Positions 32,689-41,735 are shown, counted from the first letter of the stretch. The stretch is 64,000 nt of DNA from Flavobacterium sp. CS20 (GCF_018080005.1 NZ_CP073015.1:1946001-2010000), one strand, 5' to 3'. Made by a program: numbers and translations. Notes: a model not told the origin generated them from the sequence alone.

Positions 32689-33303
32689 ATGAAACCCATC
32701 AAAAACATCCTTTTCGATTTTGGCGATGTCTTTCTCAATCTTGATAAGTCAGCCACACAACAACATCTTCAAAATTTTGGCATTTCTGAATTTGACCACG
32801 AAACTATTGCCGTCAACAAAAAATACGAAAAAGGCTTAGTGTCAACCGAAGCGTTTATTCAATTTTACACCCAAAAATTTCAATCATTAACCAAAGAGAA
32901 TTTCACTAAAGCGTGGAACAGCATCCTCAAAGATTTTCCGCAACACCGATTAGATTTTCTCAAATCGCTTAAATCACAAAATCAATACCGTTTATTTTTA
33001 TTGAGCAACACCAACGCCCTTCATATTGAATGGGTTAAAAACAATGTTTTATTTTATAAAGATTTTAAATCCTGTTTTGAAGGATTTTATCTTTCTCACG
33101 AAATTCATCTCAGAAAACCAGACGCGTCGGTGTTTGAATTTATTCTTAAACAACAGCATCTAAAAACCGATGAAACCCTATTTATTGATGACACTAAATC
33201 ACATATAGAAACTGCAAATTGCTTAAATTTGCAAACTTGGCATCTCAGTCCAAAAACCGATGATGTTACTCAACTTTTTGAACAAAAACACCTGAACCTG
33301 TGA
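32689..33303 (+). CDS. HAD family hydrolase
   Basis: The 204-residue protein has the HAD motifs: motif I NILFDFGDVFLNLDKS, in which the usual DxD is DFGDV, motif II LFLLSNTN, motif III lysine in HLRKPDASVFEF, and motif IV LFIDDTKSH. The helical cap is small, as in subfamily IA phosphatases such as YihX. The nucleophile position is occupied by Asp in FDFGD. Substrate is unknown. The end overlaps the GTG start of the EamA transporter, so the two are translationally coupled. Confidence 0.88.
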   Translation: MKPIKNILFDFGDVFLNLDKSATQQHLQNFGISEFDHETIAVNKKYEKGLVSTEAFIQFYTQKFQSLTKENFTKAWNSILKDFPQHRLDFLKSLKSQNQYRLFLLSNTNALHIEWVKNNVLFYKDFKSCFEGFYLSHEIHLRKPDASVFEFILKQQHLKTDETLFIDDTKSHIETANCLNLQTWHLSPKTDDVTQLFEQKHLNL

Positions 33304-34181
33304 TAGAACTTATCTTTAGCGTCATTTCATCAACCTTGATTTACGTGGCGTTCAAATTTTTCTCAAAATTTAATATCAATACTTTAAATGCACTTATTGT
33401 TAATTATTTTACAGCCTTTATTCTCGGTTTTAGTATTCAAAGCACATCCATAAAACTAACCGAAATACATCATTTTGAATGGTTTTGGCCAGCCGCATTT
33501 CTCGGCACATTTTTTATTTTGATTTTTTATCTCATGGTAATGACCACTCAAAAACACGGTATGTCCGTGGTGTCCGTTGCCAGTAAAATGAGTTTGAGCA
33601 TTACAGTTATTTTTGTGATTTTATACTATGGCGAAAGTTTATCTATACTCAAAATTTCGGGCATCATCTTGGCATTAGTTTCAGTATATTTGGTATCAGC
33701 CAAAACCAAAGACGGTTTAAAAGTTAACAAATCGGCTTTGATTTTACCCTTTGCCGTTTTTATAGGTAGCGGTATCATCGAGTCCAGTTTAAAAGTCTTG
33801 CAAAACGATTTTGTGCCATCTATTGAAACACCAGTATTTTCTGCTTCAATATTTCTATTTGCGGCTTTAATGGGAATCGTCATATTCGGCATTAGATATT
33901 TTAAACATAAAATTTCATTTAAAACTAAAGACCTCATCGGTGGAATAGCACTTGGCGTACCTAACTATTTTTCTATTTATTTTATCATCCAAGCCTTGCG
34001 AAATCTTAATCTGGACAGTTCCCTTGTGTTTGTTATCAACAATGTTTCTATCGTAGTGTTATCGACCATTGTTGGCATTTTACTCTTTAAAGAACACTTG
34101 TTCAGAAAAAACAAAATCGGTATTGGTTTAGCCCTTTTGAGTATAATTTTAGTAGCTTTGGCTAACTACAATTTAAACTAA
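33300..34181 (+). CDS. EamA/DMT family transporter
   Basis: The 293-residue protein has about ten transmembrane segments in two five-helix halves, with the DMT pattern GSGIIESSLKVLQ at the start of the second half and a final LGIGLALLSIILVALANY-like helix. It starts at a GTG whose last bases form the TGA of the HAD gene. It is followed 1 bp later by the TTG start of the YigZ gene, so HAD, EamA and YigZ form a tight operon. Substrate unknown. Confidence 0.82.
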   Translation: MIELIFSVISSTLIYVAFKFFSKFNINTLNALIVNYFTAFILGFSIQSTSIKLTEIHHFEWFWPAAFLGTFFILIFYLMVMTTQKHGMSVVSVASKMSLSITVIFVILYYGESLSILKISGIILALVSVYLVSAKTKDGLKVNKSALILPFAVFIGSGIIESSLKVLQNDFVPSIETPVFSASIFLFAALMGIVIFGIRYFKHKISFKTKDLIGGIALGVPNYFSIYFIIQALRNLNLDSSLVFVINNVSIVVLSTIVGILLFKEHLFRKNKIGIGLALLSIILVALANYNLN

Positions 34182-34182
34182 T

Positions 34183-34794
34183 TTGCTTAAAAAAGACGAA
34201 TACAAAAGCCTATCTCAACCTTCAAAAGAAGTCTTATTTAAGGACAAAGGCGACAAGTTTTTCGGTTATGCCCTTCCCGTTCAAAACGAAACCGAAATAG
34301 AAAACGCCTTAGAACAACTCAAAACTCAGCACCACAAAGCCCGTCATTTTTGCTACGCCTGGCAACTCGGCAAAACCTACGACACCTACAAAGCCAACGA
34401 CGACGGCGAGCCCAATAATTCTGCAGGAATGCCCATTTTCGGTCAGCTACAATCTTTTGAAATCACCAACTGTCTCGTCGTGGTGGTGCGGTATTTTGGC
34501 GGCACCAAACTCGGTGTCGGCGGTCTGATTTCTGCCTACAAAACCACGGCCAAAATGGCTTTAGAAAACGCCAACATTCAAACCCATACCATAGATACAT
34601 CATTGCAAGTGACCTGCGAATACGATATGATGAACGAGGTGATGCGTTTGGTCAAGGAATTAAACCTCAACATTATAGAACAAGACCTGAAAATCCGTTG
34701 TAAATTTATTATCAGTATTCGGCAACAGGATTTCAATAAAGTCAAATCTCGTTTTGAACAGGTTTACGGTTTAGAACTCAAAACTTTAGAATAA
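34183..34794 (+). CDS. YigZ/IMPACT family protein
   Basis: The 203-residue protein has the UPF0029/IMPACT core (residues 20-130) with the signature AGMPIFGQLQ and VVVRYFGGTKLGVGGLISAY, followed by the DUF1949 ferredoxin-like end. In eukaryotes IMPACT modulates GCN2; in bacteria the role is not established. The start is a TTG one base after the EamA stop. A start inside the gene is less likely because the N-terminal helix is conserved. Confidence 0.9.
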   Translation: MLKKDEYKSLSQPSKEVLFKDKGDKFFGYALPVQNETEIENALEQLKTQHHKARHFCYAWQLGKTYDTYKANDDGEPNNSAGMPIFGQLQSFEITNCLVVVVRYFGGTKLGVGGLISAYKTTAKMALENANIQTHTIDTSLQVTCEYDMMNEVMRLVKELNLNIIEQDLKIRCKFIISIRQQDFNKVKSRFEQVYGLELKTLE

Positions 34795-34807
34795 TATAAT
34801 TTGATCT

Positions 34808-35263
34808 TGTCCTGACAACGCTCTGCCGTTCGTCTGTTGGGCATGTCCTGACAACGCTCTGCCGTTCGTCTGTTGGGCTTGTCCTGACAACGCTCTGCCG
34901 TTCATCTGTTGGGCATGTCCTGACAACGCTCTGCCGTTCGTCTTTTGGGCTTGTCCTGACAACGCTCTGCCGTTCGTCTGTTGGGCATGTCCTGACAACG
35001 CTCTGCGTTCGTCTTTTGGGCATGTCCTGACAACGCTCTGCCGTTCGTCTTTTGGGCTTGTCCTGACAACGCTCTGCGTTCGTCTGTTGGGCATGTCCTG
35101 ACAACGCTCTGCCGTTCGTCTGTTGGGCATGTCCTGACAACGCTCTGCCGTTCGTCTGTTAGGCATGTCCTGACAACGCTCTGCCGTTCGTCTTTTGGTC
35201 TTGTCCTGACAACGCTCTGCCGTTCGTCTGTTGGGCTTGTCCTGACAACGCTCTGCGTTCGTC
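34808..35263. repeat. Thirteen-copy 36-bp minisatellite
   Basis: TGTCCTGACAACGCTCTG starts at about 34808, 34844, 34880, 34916, 34952, 34988, 35023, 35059, 35094, 35130, 35166, 35202 and 35238. Units are 36 bp, or 35 bp where one C of GCCG is missing. Variation is confined to a few positions (TTGGGCA/TTGGGCT, CTGTT/CTTTT). The array has no spacers, so it is not a CRISPR. Long minus-strand frames across it (12-residue AERCQD periods) are by-products of the 36-bp period. Confidence 0.95.
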
Positions 35264-35401
35264 AGGGCTTTCCACTTGCTATCTCTCACGCAAAAAAAAA
35301 TACAAACACAAAAAACCAAATAGTAATTTTTAAATTGCAAACTCAAAGGAACAACAAAAATATTTTAAGAAACCTCAACATATTTTAGCGGTTAAAAGAA
35401 A

Positions 35402-35881
35402 ATGAAAGAACCAACAAAATCATACACTGTAAAAGAAGCATTTCAAGCTTTGTGCAAATACTGCGTTTATCAAGACAGGTGTCATCAAGAAGTGGAGCAA
35501 AAACTCATCAAGATGAACATGATTCCTGATGCCAGAGCACAAATTATTTCAGATTTAATTCAACACGATTTCTTAAATGAAGAACGCTTTGCTATGAATT
35601 ACGCTTTAGGAAAATTCAATCAAAAAGGTTGGGGAAAAATCAGGATACGACAAGAACTCAAAAGGCGAAATATTTCAGACTATTTGCTCAACAAAGCTTT
35701 AAACCAAATAGAAGACAAAACGTATCTCAACACCCTAAACGAATTAGCACAAAAAAAATTTAATCAACTCGGTAAAGATACCAGTTGGAAAAGCAAAACA
35801 AAACTCAAAAACTACTTGATTTACAAAGGTTACGAAACAAATTTAGTCTTTGAAACCATTAACCGTTTAACAAAATTTTAA
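35402..35881 (+). CDS. recX: Regulatory protein RecX
   Basis: RecX is a small helical-repeat protein that inhibits RecA filaments. The three-helix repeats show ALCKYCVYQDRCHQEVEQKL, LIQHDFLNEERFAMNYALGK and the signature GWGKIRIRQELKRRNIS. The 159-residue length and high lysine/arginine content fit. recA is not in the window. The 36-bp array lies directly upstream. Confidence 0.92.
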   Translation: MKEPTKSYTVKEAFQALCKYCVYQDRCHQEVEQKLIKMNMIPDARAQIISDLIQHDFLNEERFAMNYALGKFNQKGWGKIRIRQELKRRNISDYLLNKALNQIEDKTYLNTLNELAQKKFNQLGKDTSWKSKTKLKNYLIYKGYETNLVFETINRLTKF

Positions 35882-35934
35882 AATATTAAAAAAAATTACT
35901 AATTTACACGCTCTAAATCTAAAACTTAAAAATC

Positions 35935-36270
35935 ATGGAAGAGACCAATCAAGTTCAACAGCCAAAGCCTAATAATCATATGGTGATGGCGATTATATCT
36001 ACCATTTTACCGCTCATCACTTGCACTTTTTACGGCATAATCCCTGGAATTGTCAGTATTGTATTTGCTTCTCAAGTCAACTCTAAATACAATAACAAAG
36101 ATTTTGAAAGTGCCCAAAAAAATTCTAAATATGCAAAAATAGCTTGGATTATTGCTATAATAATTACGATTATTACCTTAGCTTACTACGCCTATATGTT
36201 TACAGTCCATGGTGAAGAATTTATGGAAGTATTCAAAAGAGAAATGGAAAAACACCAAAGTATGCAGTAA
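35935..36270 (+). CDS. CD225/dispanin-like small membrane protein, first copy
   Basis: The 111-residue protein has two transmembrane segments, the first with MVMAIISTILPLITCTFYGI and the loop FASQVNSKYNNKDFESAQKN that marks the CD225/dispanin family (the group containing eukaryotic IFITM proteins). The double-helix hairpin is followed by a lysine- and glutamate-rich tail. It is the first of a five-gene run of small membrane proteins on the plus strand. Function in bacteria is unknown. Confidence 0.82.
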   Translation: MEETNQVQQPKPNNHMVMAIISTILPLITCTFYGIIPGIVSIVFASQVNSKYNNKDFESAQKNSKYAKIAWIIAIIITIITLAYYAYMFTVHGEEFMEVFKREMEKHQSMQ

Positions 36271-36297
36271 CCGATTAATAATTATAGAGACTTAAAA

Positions 36298-36678
36298 ATG
36301 GGCATATTTTCTTCACTTATAGGTAATGCAGGATCAGTTGAAAAGGTCAAATTAGAAAAAGATTATGGACAACTTTTAACAGATAATGAGCAAATAGAAA
36401 TTGGTTTTAAACTGATTAGAGATACTTTTATATTCACAAACAAAAGATTGATCCTTATCAACAAACAAGGCATTACAGGTAAAAAAATTGAAATTTTGTC
36501 TGTAACCTATAAAAGTGTTTCAAGATTTAGTATAGAAACAGCAGGCAATTTTGATTTAGATGCTGAATTAAAGATATGGGTCTCAAGTGAATTAAAACCC
36601 AGCATAGAAAAAAAGTTTAACAAAAGCGTTAATGTATATGATGTTCAAAAGGTTCTTGCTAAGTATGTATTAAAATAA
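36298..36678 (+). CDS. Bacterial PH-domain protein
   Basis: The 126-residue soluble protein matches the bacterial pleckstrin-homology fold (bPH type): LLTDNEQIEIGFKLIRDTFI, FTNKRLILINKQGITGKKIE and YKSVSRFSIETAGNFDLDAE. It ends in a helix (VYDVQKVLAKYVL). The start MGIFSSLIG is 27 bp after the first CD225 gene. Probably cytoplasmic and membrane-associated; function unknown. Confidence 0.85.
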   Translation: MGIFSSLIGNAGSVEKVKLEKDYGQLLTDNEQIEIGFKLIRDTFIFTNKRLILINKQGITGKKIEILSVTYKSVSRFSIETAGNFDLDAELKIWVSSELKPSIEKKFNKSVNVYDVQKVLAKYVLK

Positions 36679-36829
36679 CAGGTAAAACAAAATGACAAAT
36701 ACTATAAATCAACTAATTCAAGCTTAAAAGTTAAAATAAACATTATTGAAAAGTGGAGTTCAGATACCACAAAAAAAAACGAGGCGAAACCGAAAAGCCA
36801 GACGAGTAGGAAATTTAAATAATAAAATA

Positions 36830-37201
36830 ATGAATTGGTATGTAAAAGTTTTAAAACAGTATGCTGATTTCAGCGGAAGAGCAAGAAGAAAAGAGTATTG
36901 GATGTTTTTCTTATTCAATATGATATTTGCAACAATAGCAGTTTTAATAGACAACTTAATTGGGACAGCTAGTCCAGAGCTAGGATACGGGGTTTTCTAC
37001 GGAATTTACATCCTTGGCATTTTAATTCCTAGTATAGCAGTTGGTGCGAGAAGACTACACGACATTGGTAAAAGCGGATGGATGTTATTAGTTGGTTTGA
37101 TTCCTATAATTGGGACAATTTGGCTTTTGGTTTTATTTGTAACAGACAGTCAACAAGGTTCAAACAAATGGGGTAATAATCCGAAAGAATTATCAGCCTA
37201 A
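36830..37201 (+). CDS. DUF805 membrane protein
   Basis: The 123-residue protein starts at the ATG at 36830 (MNWYVKVLKQYADFSGRARR). This is the canonical start of DUF805 proteins; an upstream in-frame GTG at 36746 would add an unlikely basic leader. Three to four transmembrane segments follow, with the signature GARRLHDIGKSGWMLLVGLIP and the ending GSNKWGNNP. Function is unknown. It lies inside the run of small membrane proteins. Confidence 0.9.
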   Translation: MNWYVKVLKQYADFSGRARRKEYWMFFLFNMIFATIAVLIDNLIGTASPELGYGVFYGIYILGILIPSIAVGARRLHDIGKSGWMLLVGLIPIIGTIWLLVLFVTDSQQGSNKWGNNPKELSA

Positions 37202-37285
37202 ATTTGTAACAAAAAAATCCACGAATAAGAACTTATGAATGTATTTTAAATGGAAAAATAATGAAATTTATATGAATAAAAAGAT

Positions 37286-37561
37286 ATGGAAAACAAACCT
37301 AAACCACCACAAAATTATTTAGCTCTATCTATAATTTCAACTCTATTTTGTTGTCAAATTTTTGGAATCATCGCTATCATATATGCTTCTCAAGTCAATT
37401 CAAAATATATTGCAGGAGATTATCAAGGAGCACAAAGCGCTTCAAATAATGCTAAAATATGGAGTTTTTTATCTGTGGGTATTGGATTACTTATGATTAT
37501 TTTATTTTTTATATTTTACGGTACTATTGCATTAACAGCTCTCTCTGAAGCGGAATTTTAA
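37286..37561 (+). CDS. CD225/dispanin-like small membrane protein, second copy
   Basis: The 91-residue protein is a shorter paralogue of the one at 35935, with the same loop IYASQVNSKYIAGDYQGAQS and a cysteine pair in the first helix (STLFCCQIFGI) that is typical of this family. It has two transmembrane segments and a short polar N-terminus. It precedes a DUF2752 protein by 9 bp. Confidence 0.82.
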   Translation: MENKPKPPQNYLALSIISTLFCCQIFGIIAIIYASQVNSKYIAGDYQGAQSASNNAKIWSFLSVGIGLLMIILFFIFYGTIALTALSEAEF

Positions 37562-37570
37562 TTACAACTC

Positions 37571-37984
37571 ATGAACCTAACCAAACCCATTAAAATATTG
37601 ATGATTTCCGTCGGTATTTTAGTGGGTTTGTTCTTATTATGGCTATATTATAATATCAATCCAAGTGGACAATCATTTATACCGCAATGCCCGTTTCATA
37701 GCATTACAGGATTGCATTGTCCTGGCTGTGGCAGTCAACGGGCTTTACACGATTTTCTTCACGGTAGAATTCTTGAGGGTTTTCAACACAACTTCCTGAT
37801 TGGCTTAGGTTTGTTGGTGATGCTTTATAAAATCTTTTTATGGATTCAATCTTATTTTTATCCTAAAAAGACCAAAAATTTACTTTACAATCCAAAAACA
37901 GCTTGGATTATTCTTATCTTGGTTATAGGCTTTTGGATCTTGCGAAATATTCCTGTTTTTCCTTTTAATATTTTAGCACCCTAA
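37571..37984 (+). CDS. DUF2752 membrane protein
   Basis: The 137-residue protein has the DUF2752 signature CPFHSITGLHCPGCGSQRAL in which three or four cysteines could bind a metal, followed by HDFLHGRILEGFQHN. Three transmembrane segments flank it. It is commonly found next to CD225-like genes, as here. Function is unknown. Confidence 0.9.
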   Translation: MNLTKPIKILMISVGILVGLFLLWLYYNINPSGQSFIPQCPFHSITGLHCPGCGSQRALHDFLHGRILEGFQHNFLIGLGLLVMLYKIFLWIQSYFYPKKTKNLLYNPKTAWIILILVIGFWILRNIPVFPFNILAP

Positions 37985-38031
37985 GGGTTTATAACTTTAA
38001 GATTTCTTAGCTTTGGGCTAAAATTAAAACC

Positions 38032-39486
38032 ATGTTACAAAATATAGAACCAAAAATTATTTGGAAACATTTTAGTCAACTCAATGCCGTTCCTCGACCG
38101 TCTAAAAAAGAAGAACGCGTCATTCAATTTATGATGGATTTTGGTCAAGATTTGGGCTTAGAAACCTTAAAAGACAAGGCTGGAAACGTTATTATCAAAA
38201 AGCCAGCAACAAAAGGTCATGAAAATAAAAAAGCTGTTGTTCTTCAGTCACATCTCGATATGGTGCATCAAAAAAATGAAGATACTGACTTTGACTTTAG
38301 CACACAAGGCATTGAAATGTATGTCGATGGCGATTGGGTCAAAGCCAAAGGCACAACACTTGGGGCTGACAATGGTCTTGGCGTAGCCGCTATTATGTCC
38401 ATTCTTGCTTCAGACGACATTGAACATCCAGCACTTGAAGCCCTATTTACCATAGATGAAGAAACGGGAATGACAGGTGCTAAAAATCTTGACCCTAATA
38501 TATTAAACGGCGAAATTTTACTCAACCTCGATACTGAAGAAGATGACGAAATTGGCATTGGTTGTGCAGGTGGCGTGGATATCACGGCTACACGATTTTA
38601 TATAGAAGAATCTATTCCTGACAACACTTCTGCTTTTCAAATTGTTGTCAAAGGCTTGCAAGGTGGACATTCTGGTATGGATATTATCAAAGGTTTAGCT
38701 AATGCTAATAAGATTTTAACACGTTTATTATTTCATACCCATAAAAATTATAATATGCGTTTATCAACTTTTGTTGGTGGTGGTTTACGCAATGCTATTC
38801 CTCGTGAAAGCAAAGCCACATTTGTGATTTTAAACCAGGATGTTGACGCCTTAAAAACTTCGTTTCAAAACTTGGTCAAAGACATTCAATCAGAATATCA
38901 ATCGCTTGAGCCGCAAATGTCAATTCAGCTTGAAAGTTGTGATAAACCAAAATCCGTTTTGAGTAGCGATGTGCAAGACTTGATCATCAAATCACTACAA
39001 ACGGCTCATAATGGCGTTTACAGAATGAGCCCAGATATTGAGGGATTAGTTGAAACTTCTAATAATCTTGCTAAAGTTCATATTGAAAAAGGAAAGATAG
39101 AAATTTCTTGTCTCACCCGTTCTTCTGTTGATTCTGGCAAATGGGATTTGGCACACAGCCTTGAAAGTGCATTTGATTTGGCAGGTTGTCAAGTGAAGTT
39201 TTCTGGAGATTATCCAGGTTGGACACCAAACCCAAATTCTGAAATTTTGAAAGTCATTGATAAATTATACCAAAAACAATTTGGCAACAAAGCCAATATT
39301 GCGACTTGCCACGCAGGTTTAGAATGTGGTATTCTGGGAAGTCATTATCCTGAAATGGATATGGTATCTTTTGGACCAACCATCAAAGGTGCACATTCGC
39401 CAGATGAACGTGCCAGCATTTCATCAACACAAAAGTTTTGGGCATTTTTAAAAGATATTCTTAAAAATATTCCTGAGAAGAGTTGA
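38032..39486 (+). CDS. pepD: Aminoacyl-histidine dipeptidase (M20 family)
   Basis: PepD is a cytosolic zinc peptidase of broad dipeptide specificity. Metal ligands are visible in QSHLDMVHQKN (about residue 74), LGADNGLGVAA (about 114), TIDEETGMTGA (about 147) and near the end FGPTIKGAHSPDE (about 454). The lid domain (GLQGGHSGMDI) lies at about residue 220. The 484-residue length is standard. Confidence 0.95.
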   Translation: MLQNIEPKIIWKHFSQLNAVPRPSKKEERVIQFMMDFGQDLGLETLKDKAGNVIIKKPATKGHENKKAVVLQSHLDMVHQKNEDTDFDFSTQGIEMYVDGDWVKAKGTTLGADNGLGVAAIMSILASDDIEHPALEALFTIDEETGMTGAKNLDPNILNGEILLNLDTEEDDEIGIGCAGGVDITATRFYIEESIPDNTSAFQIVVKGLQGGHSGMDIIKGLANANKILTRLLFHTHKNYNMRLSTFVGGGLRNAIPRESKATFVILNQDVDALKTSFQNLVKDIQSEYQSLEPQMSIQLESCDKPKSVLSSDVQDLIIKSLQTAHNGVYRMSPDIEGLVETSNNLAKVHIEKGKIEISCLTRSSVDSGKWDLAHSLESAFDLAGCQVKFSGDYPGWTPNPNSEILKVIDKLYQKQFGNKANIATCHAGLECGILGSHYPEMDMVSFGPTIKGAHSPDERASISSTQKFWAFLKDILKNIPEKS

Positions 39487-39503
39487 TTTTATTAACAGAT
39501 TCA

Positions 39504-39541
39504 AGACCTCACAGCCCCGAAGTTTCGGGACTGTGAGGTCT
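39504..39541 (+). terminator. Long near-perfect hairpin after pepD
   Basis: AGACCTCACAG at 39504-39514 pairs with CTGTGAGGTCT at 39531-39541, and CCCCGAAG with TTTCGGGA between them, giving about 17 base pairs. It is followed by A-rich rather than T-rich sequence on the plus strand, so it may be a repeat element rather than a true terminator. The CCCGAAGTTTCGGGA core recurs in the tRNA-Asp repeats. Confidence 0.55.
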
Positions 39542-39565
39542 AAAAATTCTTAAACCCAAATTTAA

Positions 39566-40330
39566 ATGACAATTTTATCTTACAACGTCAATGGTATTCG
39601 TGCAGCTATGCGAAAAGGTTTGACTAATTGGCTAAAAACTACTGATGCTGATATCGTTTGTTTTCAGGAAACCAAGGCAAAAGGAAAACAAATTGAAGAA
39701 GAAGCGTTTAAACAGTTAGGCTATGAATATTGCTATTGGTTTTCTGCTCAAAAAAAAGGCTATAGTGGTGTTGGCATTATTTCAAAAGTAAAACCTCAGC
39801 ATGTTGAAATGGGCTGTGGTATTGATTATATGGACAATGAAGGGCGAATCTTAAGAGTTGATTTTGAGAATTTTTCTCTGATGAGTTTATATCTGCCTTC
39901 AGGAACCAACGACGCCAGACTTAATCTGAAATTTGATTTTATGGCTGATTTTTATAACTATATCGACAAGCTAAAAGCCGAAAAACCTAACTTAGTGATT
40001 TGTGGCGATTACAATATTTGTCATGAACCTATTGATATTCACGACCCGGTAAGACTTAAAACGGTATCAGGATTTTTGCCCGAAGAACGCGATTGGCTGA
40101 GTCAATTTTTAAATAATGGTTTTATCGACTCGTTTAGATTTAAAAATCCCGAAGTTGAGCAATATTCTTGGTGGAGTTATCGTGCCAACGCCAGAACAAA
40201 TAACAAAGGTTGGCGATTGGATTACCATTTGGTTTCTGAACCCCTAAAACAAAACATCAAAAGAGCCGTTATATTATCAGAAGCAAAACACAGCGACCAT
40301 TGTCCTGTTTTACTTCAATTGGAATTTTAA
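39566..40330 (+). CDS. xthA: Exodeoxyribonuclease III
   Basis: This enzyme of the AP endonuclease family repairs abasic sites and 3' ends. It shows SYNVNGIRAAMRKGL, the metal ligand in CFQETKAK (Glu near residue 34), SGVGIISK, VICGDYNICHEPIDIHDP, the catalytic loop WWSYRANARTNNKGWRLDYH and the final SDHCPVLLQL. The 254-residue length is normal and all catalytic residues are present. Confidence 0.96.
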   Translation: MTILSYNVNGIRAAMRKGLTNWLKTTDADIVCFQETKAKGKQIEEEAFKQLGYEYCYWFSAQKKGYSGVGIISKVKPQHVEMGCGIDYMDNEGRILRVDFENFSLMSLYLPSGTNDARLNLKFDFMADFYNYIDKLKAEKPNLVICGDYNICHEPIDIHDPVRLKTVSGFLPEERDWLSQFLNNGFIDSFRFKNPEVEQYSWWSYRANARTNNKGWRLDYHLVSEPLKQNIKRAVILSEAKHSDHCPVLLQLEF

Positions 40331-40340
40331 AGAAAAAATC

Positions 40341-41297
40341 ATGAAAACTAAATATTTGCTTTTACTTCTTTCAGTTGGTTTACTCGGGGCTTGCGTGCCT
40401 AAAAAAGATTTCGTCAACCTCCAAACCCGTTATGACAATTTGCAGTCACAAAACGACTTATTAACCGAAAAATTAAAAGCTTGCCAAAAAAGTAAAAGCG
40501 AATTGACTTCCGATTTTGAAAAAAGTCAGAATAGATTAGAAGCTTTGCAAAAGGATTATGATGCTTTATCTGATGACTACGATAAACAAAGTTCAAAACT
40601 CAAAAATCTTGAAACCTCTTATGAAGCTTTAGAACAAAACAGCAGTGAATTGCTTCAAGCTAACGCCAAACGAAATCGAGATTTACTCAAACAACTTGAA
40701 GATAAAGAAAAAGCCCTCGCCGAAGAGCAAAAACGGCTTGAACAACTGCAAAAAGACTTGGGCAAACGTTCCTACAGAATTGAGCAGTTAGAAAATTTAA
40801 TTGCTTCAAAAGATGCCAAGCTCAACAATCTTAAAAACAAACTCAGCGAAGCTTTAGTCGATTTTGAAGGACGTGGTTTAAGTGTGGAGCAACGCGATGG
40901 CAAAGTTTATGTTTCTATGGAAAATAAGCTCCTTTTCGCTTCTGGAAGTTGGAATGTCGGAACAGAAGGTAAAAAGGCTATTAAGGAATTGGCTAATGTA
41001 TTAGCTCAAAATCCTGATATTTCAGTGTTAATTGAAGGTCATACCGACAATGTGCCTTATGGCGGTAATGGACCGCTTAAAGACAATTGGGATTTATCGA
41101 CAAAACGTGCTACAGAAGTTTTAAAACTTTTACTAAAAAACAACAACATCAATCCGAAAAATCTAACCGCTGCTGGTCGTGGCAAATATGCACCCGTCGC
41201 AAGCAACGAGACTCCAGCTGGAAAAGCCAAAAACCGAAGAATAGAAGTTGTTTTAGAACCACAACTCGACCAAATCAATAAGCTTCTGGAAGAGTAA
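40341..41297 (+). CDS. OmpA family lipoprotein with coiled-coil stalk
   Basis: The signal LLLLLSVGLLGAC places the lipid on Cys18. Residues 20-185 form a long coiled coil. The C-terminal OmpA-like peptidoglycan-binding domain (about 195-312) has LLFASGSWNVGTEGKKAIKEL, LIEGHTDNVPYGG, NWDLSTKRATEVL and GRGKYAPVASN with the final NRRIEVVLEP. It would link the outer membrane to peptidoglycan. It follows xthA by 10 bp. GldF/GldI-type or Pal-type function cannot be separated by eye. Confidence 0.88.
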   Translation: MKTKYLLLLLSVGLLGACVPKKDFVNLQTRYDNLQSQNDLLTEKLKACQKSKSELTSDFEKSQNRLEALQKDYDALSDDYDKQSSKLKNLETSYEALEQNSSELLQANAKRNRDLLKQLEDKEKALAEEQKRLEQLQKDLGKRSYRIEQLENLIASKDAKLNNLKNKLSEALVDFEGRGLSVEQRDGKVYVSMENKLLFASGSWNVGTEGKKAIKELANVLAQNPDISVLIEGHTDNVPYGGNGPLKDNWDLSTKRATEVLKLLLKNNNINPKNLTAAGRGKYAPVASNETPAGKAKNRRIEVVLEPQLDQINKLLEE

Positions 41298-41538
41298 AAA
41301 GTTTTTGCTCCCTTGCCTTTGCGTTTTTGCGTTTTAGCGAGATACATTTTTTAGCCTAGTTTCTTTTAAAACCTAAGCCTAAATATCACATTAGGTGTAA
41401 AACATCATTGGTTTTGTTAACTTTATTAAAAGAAAGATAGACATATTTTAACCAACACTAAGCAATAGTTAATATTTTTAACATATTTTACTTTTAGATG
41501 TTCCAGTGCGAAAGTCAGAAAAAATTTAAAAAAGAAAT

Positions 41539-41735
41539 GTTCTATCAGCCACGAATACATGAATGAATGCAAAATGATTAGTGCATTAGTGGCAATAAAA
41601 AGGAATGTTATATCAGCCACGAATACATGAATGAATGCAAAATGATTAGTGCATTAGTGGCAATAAAAAGGAATGTTATATCAGCCACGAATGCACGAAT
41701 GAATGCAAAATGATTAGTGCATTAGTGGCAAAAAA
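41539..41735. repeat. Three 68-bp tandem repeats
   Basis: TATCAGCCACGAATACATGA begins at 41543, 41611 and 41679. Each unit runs through GAATGCAAAATGATTAGTGC and ATTAGTGGCAATAAAAAGG. CCACGAATGCA and TGCATTAGTGG within a unit are partly inverted, which suggests a hairpin. The preceding stretch 41298-41538 holds no gene and no other clear structure. Confidence 0.88.

Noticed and set aside
34808..35263. CRISPR array
   Set aside because: The units are directly joined 36-bp repeats with no unique spacers, and no cas genes are near.
34778..35346. Long minus-strand frames with 12-residue AERCQD repeats across the 36-bp array
   Set aside because: They exist in more than one frame, are produced by the 36-bp period, have weak start codons and no ribosome-binding site or signal peptide.
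36746..36829. Upstream GTG start for the DUF805 gene
   Set aside because: The added 28 residues are basic and unlike the family, whose conserved start is MNWYVKVL at 36830.
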